From Clostridia bacterium (GTDB lineage Bacteria > Bacillota > Clostridia > Christensenellales > UBA3700), in NCBI GenBank assembly GCA_029060025.1, contig JAIDUV010000008.1:20884-84883 (forward strand): a DNA stretch of 64,000 bases, written 5' to 3'. Made by a program: the position numbers and the translations under genes. Shown here piece by piece: positions 25,271 through 33,800 of this stretch. The notes under the pieces are model-generated. The model was not told where the DNA came from and did no database searches. It worked only from the letters and a program-made list of their open reading frames with translations. Each line of letters opens with the position of its first letter. The first letter of the stretch is position 1.

Positions 25271-25314
25271 AGAGGGGCTGTCGCAAAATAGTACGCGGCA
25301 GCCCCTCTTGTATT
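25271..25314 (+). terminator. Strong intrinsic terminator
   Basis: AGAGGGGCTGTCGC (25271-25284) pairs, with one mismatch, with GCGGCAGCCCCTCT (25295-25308), followed by TTGTATT. Confidence 0.82.
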
Positions 25315-25366
25315 CCCGACTAATTTCCTGACCTTAAATATGAATAAGTAATGCTGAAAGCAAGAC

Positions 25367-25400
25367 AATAAAAAATACGCTCCCGAATCGGGAGCGTATT
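25367..25400 (-). terminator. Intrinsic terminator of the SIS-domain gene
   Basis: AATACGCTCCCGA (25374-25386) pairs with TCGGGAGCGTATT (25388-25400). On the minus strand it is followed by TTTTTATT. Confidence 0.85.
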
Positions 25401-25419
25401 GTAGTTGATTACGCTGATA

Positions 25420-26451
25420 TTAAAGCGTTATGGTTACTTTGTTAAGGTTTCTTGGTGTATCTACGTTGAGACCCTTTGCAAGCCCTATATTGAGCGCTAG
25501 GAGGCTTACGGCAGTGCCGTAGAGCACAGGCGCTTCAAAGACGTCTGCGTCGGGCATAACGATGGCGTTATTTGCGCAGTCAAGTACTTCCGGGATATTG
25601 CTGAACGCAGTGAGATTTGCGCCAAGTCCTTTTATTCTCTGAGCCATTGATGCAAACTCTGCGTCAAAGTTGCCCTTGGGAGCAAGCATAATTACGTTTG
25701 CGTTTTCGTCGAGGAGCGAAAGCGGACCGTGCATAAAGTTGGCGGAAGAATAAGAGCGGTTGAAGAGATAACAACATTCCGTCAATTTCAAAGCACATTC
25801 GTCTCCTGTGCCAAGCATAGTTCCGCGCGAGAGCACGATAAAGTTGTTGAGCGTATATAGATTTTTTGCTACGCTTTCGATCATAGGGTTGAGATCAAGT
25901 ATCTCTTGTATTCTATCGGCAAGATTAGAATAATTTGCATTGAAATCGCCTTTAAGCGCGCTGGTGAGCATATACAGCGCAAAAAGTTCGCCTATATAGG
26001 TCTTTGTGGCTGCAACGCTCTTTTCTTCTTCCACGTCCATAAATAGATGGAAGTCGCACGTTTTTGCAATCGGGCTGTCTTGATTGTTGGTTACGGCAAT
26101 CGTCATAGCGCCGTTTTTGATAGCCTTTTCCATTACGGCTACGGTGTCTTTGGACATACCGCTTTGAGAAATTATTACCATACAGGTATTTTTCATATCG
26201 ACGTCACTGTCGTATACGGTAGTCAACGAAGGATGATATTTTCCTACTTTTATGCCGGTGATAAGCGGGCATACGAAAGAGAATACCGTTGCGGCGTTGT
26301 CGGAAGTACCTCTTGCCATAGTTACGATATTTGTAATGCCTTTGTCTTTGAAAGCCTTATAGATAGCAGGCAATACGGGTTTGCAAGCGTTTATAGTGCG
26401 TTTCATCATAGACGGCTCGCTGAAAATTTCTTGTTGCATTAACGTGGTCAT
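25420..26451 (-). CDS. Tandem SIS-domain sugar-phosphate isomerase/deaminase-like protein
   Basis: About 343 residues made of two SIS domains, equivalent to the isomerase half of GlmS without the glutaminase domain. Recognisable motifs are MARGTSDNAATVF, the phosphate-binding VIISQSGMSKDT and the second-half FVLSRGTMLGTGDECALKL. Such stand-alone proteins (AgaS/FrlB/NagB-II type) act on amino-sugar or fructosamine phosphates. The ATG at 26451 follows a GAGAGGTG site. The upstream region carries GCAAAT-ATTTGC (26491-26510), a possible operator or leader hairpin. Single-gene unit with its own terminator. Substrate not predictable. Confidence 0.82.
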   Translation of the reverse strand: MTTLMQQEIFSEPSMMKRTINACKPVLPAIYKAFKDKGITNIVTMARGTSDNAATVFSFVCPLITGIKVGKYHPSLTTVYDSDVDMKNTCMVIISQSGMSKDTVAVMEKAIKNGAMTIAVTNNQDSPIAKTCDFHLFMDVEEEKSVAATKTYIGELFALYMLTSALKGDFNANYSNLADRIQEILDLNPMIESVAKNLYTLNNFIVLSRGTMLGTGDECALKLTECCYLFNRSYSSANFMHGPLSLLDENANVIMLAPKGNFDAEFASMAQRIKGLGANLTAFSNIPEVLDCANNAIVMPDADVFEAPVLYGTAVSLLALNIGLAKGLNVDTPRNLNKVTITL

Positions 26452-26611
26452 TTTTACACCTCTCAACTGATTTTGTATTTATACGCCCAGGCAAATTGCT
26501 TTTGATTTGCAACTGTGGCGGAGTATTGACTTATAATATTATATCATATTACGCGGCTTTAAGCAATATATACTGCCTTCATTATATGTAAATAAAATGG
26601 AAGAATTTCTG

Positions 26612-27856
26612 TCAATGCAATAGAGAAAGCACAAATTGCTCAGCCATACGTCCCGATTTCATACCATTGCGTATTGCCCAAGTCAACGCCTTTTTCTCTA
26701 AAGAAGTTTCGTCTATGTTGACGCCGTATCTCTTGGCGAGTTGGCGTACGATATTAAGAAATTCCTGCTGGTCGGGAGACGGATAGTATATTGAAAGACC
26801 AAAGCGCGCCACAAGCGAAAGTTTTTCGTTCTTTGTGTCGGACTTGTGAAGTTCGTCCATAGGGTCAATGTCGTTGCCGTCACTGTAATGTTCTTTTATC
26901 AGATGTCTGCGGTTGGACGTCGCATAGATAAGCACGTTGTCGGGCTTGACTTCAAGTCCGCCGTCAATGATTGCCTTAAAGTATTTGTATTCCACCTCAA
27001 AGTCATCAAAAGATAGGTCATCAAGATAGAGTATATATTTGTAGTTGCGCCCTGCAATCTTGCTTATAAGGTCACTTATGTGCATAAATTGGTGCTTATA
27101 CAGTTCGATTACCCGCAAGCCGTCTTCGTAAAACTCGTTTATAAGGGCTTTTATCGTTGAAGACTTGCCTGTACCCATATCTCCGTAAAGAAGTACGTTG
27201 TTTGCCTTTTTCCCTTCAAGAAAAGCCTTGGTATTTTGCATAACTTTCTGCTTTTGCAAATCGTATCCTACGAGGTCGTCGAGGCGCTTGTCGTCCATAC
27301 AGGTGATGGGTAAGAGTTTGGCGCGATTATTCTCGTCGACGACTCTGAAGGCTTTGTTGAGTCCCAATTCGCCCACTCCGTAAGCGCGGTAAAATTCCAC
27401 GACTGTATCTAAAAATGTTTGCGTCGTCTTGCAATTTGAAAGGCGTATGGCAAATTCTTCTATCAAATGGGCGTATGGCAAAGTCGACTTTGTAAGCGTA
27501 CTTTTAAAACATGTGATTGGTTTTAAACTTTTTTCCATCGTCGGCAAGACGGAGGGGGACGTATTAAAGGCTTCCATAAGAATACGGCAGTCGTCGTAAG
27601 CAAAATCCAAAAGCGTTCCGCCGACGCTTTGCTTTCTTTCGCACGCAAGAGAAAACGTATTTTCGTTGCTTGCTATAAAATAAGCAATGTAATAGTGCCA
27701 AGCATTGCCGTGTACGGCGTGATTTTCGGCAAAAGCAATAAGTTTCCCGATAAGGTCAAAGGCTTGTAGATTATTTTGCTCAAATTCAACAAAATCTTTT
27801 AGAAGAGAGCCTTTAAGGTCGTATAGTCTTAAGTTTTTTATATTATTTATCATCAT
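26612..27856 (-). CDS. DUF815-family AAA ATPase
   Basis: About 414 residues from the ATG at 27856. The C-terminal half is a DUF815 ATPase: DDLVGYDLQKQKVMQNTKAF, Walker A YGDMGTGKSS, Walker B YILYLDDLSFDDFE, sensor VLIYATSNRRHLI and arginine region LVARFGLSI. The N-terminal half is helical with no further motif. DUF815 ATPases are widespread single-copy proteins in Firmicutes and Proteobacteria of unknown cellular role. A longer frame runs to 27916 but without a ribosome site. Confidence 0.82.
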   Translation of the reverse strand: MMINNIKNLRLYDLKGSLLKDFVEFEQNNLQAFDLIGKLIAFAENHAVHGNAWHYYIAYFIASNENTFSLACERKQSVGGTLLDFAYDDCRILMEAFNTSPSVLPTMEKSLKPITCFKSTLTKSTLPYAHLIEEFAIRLSNCKTTQTFLDTVVEFYRAYGVGELGLNKAFRVVDENNRAKLLPITCMDDKRLDDLVGYDLQKQKVMQNTKAFLEGKKANNVLLYGDMGTGKSSTIKALINEFYEDGLRVIELYKHQFMHISDLISKIAGRNYKYILYLDDLSFDDFEVEYKYFKAIIDGGLEVKPDNVLIYATSNRRHLIKEHYSDGNDIDPMDELHKSDTKNEKLSLVARFGLSIYYPSPDQQEFLNIVRQLAKRYGVNIDETSLEKKALTWAIRNGMKSGRMAEQFVLSLLH

Positions 27857-28063
27857 AGTACGTCTCTCACAGTCGTTATATTTAAGATTATATACTATAA
27901 ATTGCCTGCTATGCAAGAAATAAATCTGAGTTGAAAGACATTTGTTTGTCCATTGCCAAATTTTGTGTATTGAACGTATGAATATTGGATGTTAAAATTA
28001 AGGTACAGTAAGACTTTGTCCCGACAAAAGTAAATAAATAACTACGTCGGGCAGGAGGAGAAA

Positions 28064-28969
28064 ATGATAAAAAAAATATCAAAATTGACGATGATAATGC
28101 TCTTGTTGGGCACTCTATTGGTGGGCAGCGTAGTTGCGTGCCAGAGCCAAGCCCCGCAGGAAGACGGCGAGTACGGTGACTGGAGCGTGGATTGGAACGG
28201 TATGCGTCCCGGCGTAAAGCCGCCTGAGGTAAGCGAGCCGCAACCGCCTGACGATGACACTCCCGACGGCGAGGAGGGAGGAAGTACGGTAGTTCCGCCA
28301 AGCCAATTGACACCCGCAACAAAGCCTGCGACTTATACTGCTATGATAAAGAGCGCTACCAACAGTCTCAACGTGCGTTCTGCACCGTCGACAAGCGGTC
28401 AGGTGCTGGGCACACTTGACAAGGGGGATATGGTGAGATACGAAGGAAAGCAAAACGGCTGGTATAAGACTGTATACAAGGAAAAGACGGCATATATATA
28501 TGCAGGCAACAACTATGCAAGCGTAGTGTATATGAAGCAGGGTAGCGAAAAAATCGAAAAAGTAATTGCCGTGGGAGAAGAGTTGTTGGGATATCCATAC
28601 GTTTGGGGAAGTCAGCGCTATCACTGGGGCAACGGAACGCTCAATGCCAACTTTATACCCGGTCAGTTCGACTGCTCCGCGCTTATGCAGTACATCTTTT
28701 ACAAAGGCGCAGGAGTGCTGATGGATCTCAATACCCGCTCGCAGGTTTTGCAGGGCAAAGAAGTTCCGCTTGAAGACTTGCAAAGAGGTGACGTAATGTT
28801 CTTCACTAATGACAGCAGATATAATAATACCGGTGTGGAAAGAGTGGGGCACGTGGCTCTGTATCTGGGTGATAATTACATACTCCATACGGCTTCGGAT
28901 CACGCGGTAATAGAGGAGATAAGCGCCAAGAGATGGAGTTATTATATAGTAGCAAAGCGCTTTATATAA
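28064..28969 (+). CDS. SH3b-NlpC/P60 cell-wall hydrolase lipoprotein
   Basis: A 301-residue lipoprotein (signal ending SVVAC, Cys26) with a Pro/acidic linker to about residue 85. An SH3b domain spans about 92-155 (NSLNVRSAPSTSGQVLG). A C-terminal NlpC/P60 domain has catalytic Cys204 in GQFDCSALMQY, His263 in VGHVALYLG and a third polar residue around His275/His280. These enzymes cleave peptide cross-links in peptidoglycan at the cell surface. A very strong AGGAGGAG site precedes the start. The WGSQRYHWGNGT insertion before the active Cys is longer than usual. Confidence 0.9.
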   Translation: MIKKISKLTMIMLLLGTLLVGSVVACQSQAPQEDGEYGDWSVDWNGMRPGVKPPEVSEPQPPDDDTPDGEEGGSTVVPPSQLTPATKPATYTAMIKSATNSLNVRSAPSTSGQVLGTLDKGDMVRYEGKQNGWYKTVYKEKTAYIYAGNNYASVVYMKQGSEKIEKVIAVGEELLGYPYVWGSQRYHWGNGTLNANFIPGQFDCSALMQYIFYKGAGVLMDLNTRSQVLQGKEVPLEDLQRGDVMFFTNDSRYNNTGVERVGHVALYLGDNYILHTASDHAVIEEISAKRWSYYIVAKRFI

Positions 28970-28990
28970 GTATGGACGAAATAGGAAAAT

Positions 28991-29017
28991 AAATCAAATT
29001 AGTTGTTTTGATTTTTT
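28991..29017 (+). terminator. Probable terminator after the NlpC/P60 gene
   Basis: AAATCAAA (28991-28998) pairs with TTTGATTT (29007-29014), followed by further T residues. The stem is AT-rich and therefore weak. Confidence 0.5.
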
Positions 29018-29193
29018 CTAACAGCGTCGCAAAATAAAGCAATACGTCACTCCAAATATATCGCTACGCACGTTTTAGAAACACGTGGCTGTAAAAATTG
29101 GATATATGGATAAAACAGCATATAAAGTTTGCTCTCGGCAATGAAAATTGCCATAATAAACAGTAAAACTGCCTCCAAAATATTTTACTATCG

Positions 29194-29221
29194 TTGTCGG
29201 GAGTTTTCCTTCCTGTATAAT
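29194..29221 (+). promoter_or_regulatory. Promoter of the rubrerythrin-like gene
   Basis: TTGTCG (29194-29199), a 16-base spacer, then TATAAT (29216-29221), about 40 bases before the ATG. GGGAGG serves as ribosome site. Confidence 0.55.
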
Positions 29222-29263
29222 CGCGCCTTAAATGGGTATGATTGATACAGGGAGGATTTTTTT

Positions 29264-29800
29264 ATGAAAGTAATGGATAAGAGCAATACGTATGAAAATA
29301 TAATCAAGGAGATAGAGAGCAGAGGTAAGAATATGGCGGTATTGAGCGTCTTTTCGGACAGGGCGAGAGAACAGGGCTATTTTACCGTTGCGGATAAGTT
29401 GGACAATATTGCCAGACAGGAAAGCGAACACTGCAAGGTGCTGTATAGAATAATGCAGGAGGGAGACGAAGTGGACACTCTTGCAAATCTTATATATTGC
29501 GCGGGTCAGTTGCACGCGTCGTCAAAGAGACTTAAGGAGGCTTTTGCCGTGACGGCAAGGCAAGAGGGCTTTGAATACATTGCCGGCGTCATTGAAGAAG
29601 TCGCTAAGGTTGATAGCGCAACGGAAGAAGAACTAAAAAGCGTTATGTCAGACCTCAAGGTGGGTAAGTTGTATAAAGACAGCAAGATTGTCAAATGGCA
29701 GTGCATAAAGTGCGGATATTTATCTCACGGAGCAGACGCGCCACAGATGTGTCCGTTGTGCACGTCTCAAAAAGGTTTTTTTCAAAAATTGCAAAAATAA
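29264..29800 (+). CDS. Rubrerythrin-like protein with incomplete di-iron site
   Basis: A 178-residue protein laid out like rubrerythrin. The helical ferritin-like part (about 1-130) keeps one ExxH motif (Glu53, His56 in RQESEHCKVL). The C-terminal rubredoxin-type zinc/iron ribbon has Cys147, Cys150, Cys163 and Cys166 (WQCIKCGYLS, QMCPLC). The second ExxH expected in the fourth helix is missing (VIEEVAKVDSATEE) and the first-helix Glu is unclear, so a normal di-iron peroxidase centre is doubtful. Rubrerythrins reduce peroxide in anaerobes. Here a divergent electron-transfer or regulatory role is possible. Confidence 0.75.
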   Translation: MKVMDKSNTYENIIKEIESRGKNMAVLSVFSDRAREQGYFTVADKLDNIARQESEHCKVLYRIMQEGDEVDTLANLIYCAGQLHASSKRLKEAFAVTARQEGFEYIAGVIEEVAKVDSATEEELKSVMSDLKVGKLYKDSKIVKWQCIKCGYLSHGADAPQMCPLCTSQKGFFQKLQK

Positions 29801-29832
29801 CGCGCGCAAATAACGTACGTTTGAAATAATTA

Positions 29833-29862
29833 TTGATTTATCTCCTACTGTCGTGTTATAAT
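29833..29862 (+). promoter_or_regulatory. Promoter of the response-regulator gene
   Basis: TTGATT (29833-29838), an 18-base spacer, then TATAAT (29857-29862), about 38 bases before the ATG. A small GCAAT-ATTGC hairpin lies in the leader. Confidence 0.58.
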
Positions 29863-29900
29863 GACAATGCTAATGCAATATTATTGCGTTAAGGTGGAAA

Positions 29901-30596
29901 ATGAAATTTTTGGTTATTGACGACAACATTGTGATAAATCAAAGTATTGCCGACATCCTCGGAAGGCTTGGAAAATGCGACAGCGCATACGACGGCGTCG
30001 AAGGTCTTTATATGGCTGAGGCAAAGGCGTATGATTTGGTCGTCACCGAACTGGCGCTTCCTAAAAAAAGCGGAATTGATATAATCAAGGAGTTGAGAAA
30101 AAAAAGCAATTGCCCAATTCTGATTGTGTCGGCTGTGAATTCGGTGGAAAAAAGAATTGAAGCGCTTAGGATAGGCGCGGACGATTATTTAAACAAGCCA
30201 TTTAACAATGGTGAGTTGTTGGCTAGAGCGGAAGCAATATTGAGACGTTATAATAATAATTTTTCCAGCAAATATGTCAACAGTGATATCGTACTCGATT
30301 ACAATAGCAAAATGTTGAAGATCAAAGGCGAGTACGTTAAAATGTCCGGCAAAATCTACGATATTTTAGAGTGTCTGATACGCAGTCGCAATATTATCGT
30401 CTCCAAAGATCAACTCTTCAACAAAATATGGGGGCTTGACAGTGATACGGTAATCACGGTCGTTGAAGTATACGTCTCTAAATTGAGAAAATTGCTGGAA
30501 AACCACGGTTGCGCAGGCTATCTTAAAACGATAAAAAACTTGGGATATATGTGGTCTGATACAAAACACCCCATATCTGACGAAGGGGATTTTTAA
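29901..30596 (+). CDS. OmpR/PhoB-family response regulator with Glu at the phospho-acceptor site
   Basis: A 231-residue regulator: receiver domain about 1-115 and winged-helix DNA-binding domain about 130-225 (VSKDQLFNKIWG, VEVYVSKLRKLL, IKNLGYMW). The acidic pair Asp7-Asp8, Ser77 and Lys99 of a normal receiver are present, but the phospho-acceptor is Glu50 (DLVVTELALP) where Asp is expected. Asp-to-Glu changes often mimic phosphorylation, so it may be constitutively active. No sensor kinase lies beside it. The gap between this gene and the giant surface operon contains 11-bp-spaced TTTAAG repeats of the kind PhoB-type proteins bind. Confidence 0.88.
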   Translation: MKFLVIDDNIVINQSIADILGRLGKCDSAYDGVEGLYMAEAKAYDLVVTELALPKKSGIDIIKELRKKSNCPILIVSAVNSVEKRIEALRIGADDYLNKPFNNGELLARAEAILRRYNNNFSSKYVNSDIVLDYNSKMLKIKGEYVKMSGKIYDILECLIRSRNIIVSKDQLFNKIWGLDSDTVITVVEVYVSKLRKLLENHGCAGYLKTIKNLGYMWSDTKHPISDEGDF

Positions 30597-30620
30597 ATCA
30601 AGAAAAGCAGTATTTTTCTA

Positions 30621-30827
30621 TTTTAAGAAACTTTTAAGAAATTAAATGTAAAATTTTTGTAAAATCTTAAAAAGTATTTTAATATATTTTTTGTGTATAA
30701 TGTCAGTTTAGATACTAGATATTGTGTGTGCAGTGGTAAAAACATATCTTTTAGTTATTGTCTATCGTACGCGTATATATAGGCGTCAAAAAAGTTTAAG
30801 GTTTGTTTAAGGTGCTTATTTTAAAAT
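30621..30827 (+). promoter_or_regulatory. Two 11-bp direct-repeat boxes and promoters upstream of the giant surface operon
   Basis: TTTTAAGAAAC-TTTTAAGAAAT (30621-30642) and GTTTAAGGTTT-GTTTAAGGTGC (30794-30815) are each exact 11-bp-period direct repeats sharing TTTAAG. A TATAAT at 30696-30701 lacks a good -35. A TAAAAT at 30822-30827 lies about 10 bases after the second box, the usual spacing for a PhoB-type activator site replacing the -35. The adjacent response regulator is the natural candidate to bind them. Confidence 0.55.
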
Positions 30828-30865
30828 AAATGTGAAATAAATTAGCAATCATAAGAGAGGGAATT

Positions 30866-33800
30866 ATGAAAAAGACTAAGTTAATCACGGTTCTTTTGCT
30901 GATAGCCGTATTGGCTACTGTGCTTCTTGCCACGCTCGTTGCGTGCAAGCCAAAAGTGGATGATGGCGACTCTACGATAAGTGGGGATCCTGGGGAAATA
31001 CCATCTGGAGGAGACAATGTGAAGCCACCGTGGAAACCGCCAACTCCTTCGGGGAATCCCGGGAATACGGGTCCGGAGATTCCAAAATATACCTCCAAGG
31101 AGATGCTCAACAAGATCATCGAATCGGTGGACGTGCCTGAACAGGTTCTCAATCTTGACATATTTGCCAAATTTGAGAAGGAAGATTTGGTGACGACAAT
31201 TAACTTAAAAGGCAATTTCTACAGTGAAGTTCGCAACGAACTGTGTTTTGCCGTTTATCAACAGCAAAAAGGCGAGGCTGACTCGCAAAGGCAGTTGGTT
31301 TTTGCAATTTACATAGTCAATGATAAAATTTATTTGGATAGAGCGGACGGCTCTCCACTTATTTATCTGTCGGATTTTGACTTCAATTACTTAAAACAGA
31401 TTATCGAAGGCGCAGGCGGAATGGTGTCAGACTTGACGGGCTCCTTGGAGCAGTATATGGGTCTGATAGACCTTGTGTTTGGCTTCTTATTCGGTACGCC
31501 TGAGGTGACCGTTGGCGAAGACGCTTCTCAGTCTCTCGCGATGGAGTTGAGATTAAAAGGTCTCTTAAGCAACGTGACCACTTTTCTTCCGTTTTTGCCT
31601 TTTAATATCCCTATAGATATAAAACCTCTCATAAATTACTTAGTAGACTTAATTCCCGATGATACGTTATATATAAATGCAGATTTTGATGGTGACAGCA
31701 ATCTTAAAAAAGTCGGTGTCAGCGGAGTTGATGCCAACGACAATAAAAAAGAAACCTTTGATTTGAGCGCAACTATAGATATATGCGACAAGGCAGATGC
31801 TGATATAGGTATACCCGGCAATTTGTCGGATAGGGCTATATCGGAATTCAGTTTTACAAACTTGCAATTTGCCATAGACTTGATAGTAGATTCCGTCAAA
31901 GACGCAAACGGTCAAAATAAGAATTTTGACCTTGGCAAGATGATCAACGGTTTCCTTGGCGAGTCAACAACTATAAGAATACCTGAAGGTTTGTTGCTTC
32001 TCAACGGCGGTACAGGAGTGAGACTCTCCTTTAAGTTGGACTTGGATCTCAATTATGACAAGTTGCCGCAGGACAACAACAAAGTTGCAATAGAATTGTA
32101 TCTCATCAATCCCGACGGCACGCTTGCAGACAAAAACTTCAAGCCGCAAATGGGAATTTACTATAAAGAAGGCAGTTTTTATCTCAATACCGATAATATG
32201 TTGCCTCAATATCTCAACGGACTGAATATAAAACTCGACGCGGGACTCAACGATTTGGTATCCAAACTTGTAGACCTCATTACCGACGCTATTGACGGCG
32301 TATTCGGTCTTGATTTTGCAGGACTTCGCAAGAGTGAAATTCAAGTAAACGACAACGGTTCTTTGACGCTCTCGAGTATGTCTGCGGTAGAGAAAGTAAT
32401 GGCGTCGACAAACGCAAACATAGTAGCGCTTTCTACTGAAAGTGACGGCAGTTACAAACTCTCGGCAGGTGTAGGAGATTTTGTCGATATGTTGGCAAAT
32501 CTTTTGGGACTTGGCGGCAAAAATCCTAATATTTATACTGACGACACCAGTATCAAGGTTGTGGTCAACGACGATTTCTTTGAAGCGCTTGGCGGTCTTA
32601 TACCTCAATTGAAAAGCGTGACTTTGCCGAAAGAAATAGGTGATATTGTATTGTCTATCAATACGTCTGAAGTGGGACTTGACAGCGTCACGGTGGATAC
32701 CGTGCTCAACAATACGTCTCAAGTTGCCGGTGAGGACGGCACTGTTACGATTACCGATCCGGCGTTTGCAATACGTCTGGGAATCGGTCAATTTGTCATT
32801 GGCTTTAAAGACGACAATTTCGCAGACTATATAGACGGTAGAGTAGATACTGAAAATACCGATTATTTATCGTCACTCAACGGCGTGATAGATCATTTGC
32901 TAGGCGGTATTAGATTTAGCAGCGGTTTCTCGCTTGACTTTTCGGCAGGTACTTACGATCTTGCGCCGTTTATCGCAGGGTTTGGAGTATCGGAGGTAGA
33001 ATCTTCGCAAATCTTGTGGACGTTTGACAACGACTTTACTTTGGACGCGTCACTTAACTTGCAAATTGCGCTCAACAGAACTGATACTGCAAGATCTATG
33101 ATAGTCTTGGAGATGAAGACGGAGAGCGGTATAAAAGTCGGTGACCATCAGATTATCGAAAAAGATCAAGTCTTGCTTGGTATATATGGATATAATAATA
33201 ATATTTATATAGATATTTCCAACTTCAATATTGCGGGTATAGTATTGCCTAAATTGAGTTTCTCGCTCAACTTTACGGATTTGATATACACGCTTCTTGA
33301 CAACGTGATAGGCGATTTGCTTAAGAAGATCAACGTGCAAGGCGGAGATCTCAAGTTTGAACTCGACTTCAAAGAATTGCTTGGTCTTACGTCAAGCGTG
33401 GTAGCGCAAGCCGGCGAAACGCAAAGTTCAACTTCGCGTCTTGCAACTTACGCTCAAACTCAAGAGGTTGATCCTACCGCGGCAATAATATTTGCATTCA
33501 ACGCAGATAAGTTTGTACCTTCGATTTCGCTTGCTGCAATTCTTGCGGTACTTAGCGCAACCAACACTGATATAGGTAACACCTTGGCAGAGGCGCTCAG
33601 TCTTATGGAAGTAGATTTATCGGTTGAGTTGGGAAGAAACGACGGATTTATCTTCTCCTTTAGCGGTGAATTTATACCAAAACTCGACAGCAACGGAGAG
33701 AGCGTATATTACTTTGACGACAAAGGTAATCAAATCGTAAGAGAAGAAGGCAAGATTTATAGAAATATAAAAGATAAGCCGACAAGCAGCGAAAACGTAG

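Noticed and set aside
27909..28903. Minus-strand open frames opposite the NlpC/P60 lipoprotein
   Set aside because: Shadows of a plus-strand gene that has a complete catalytic domain and strong ribosome site.
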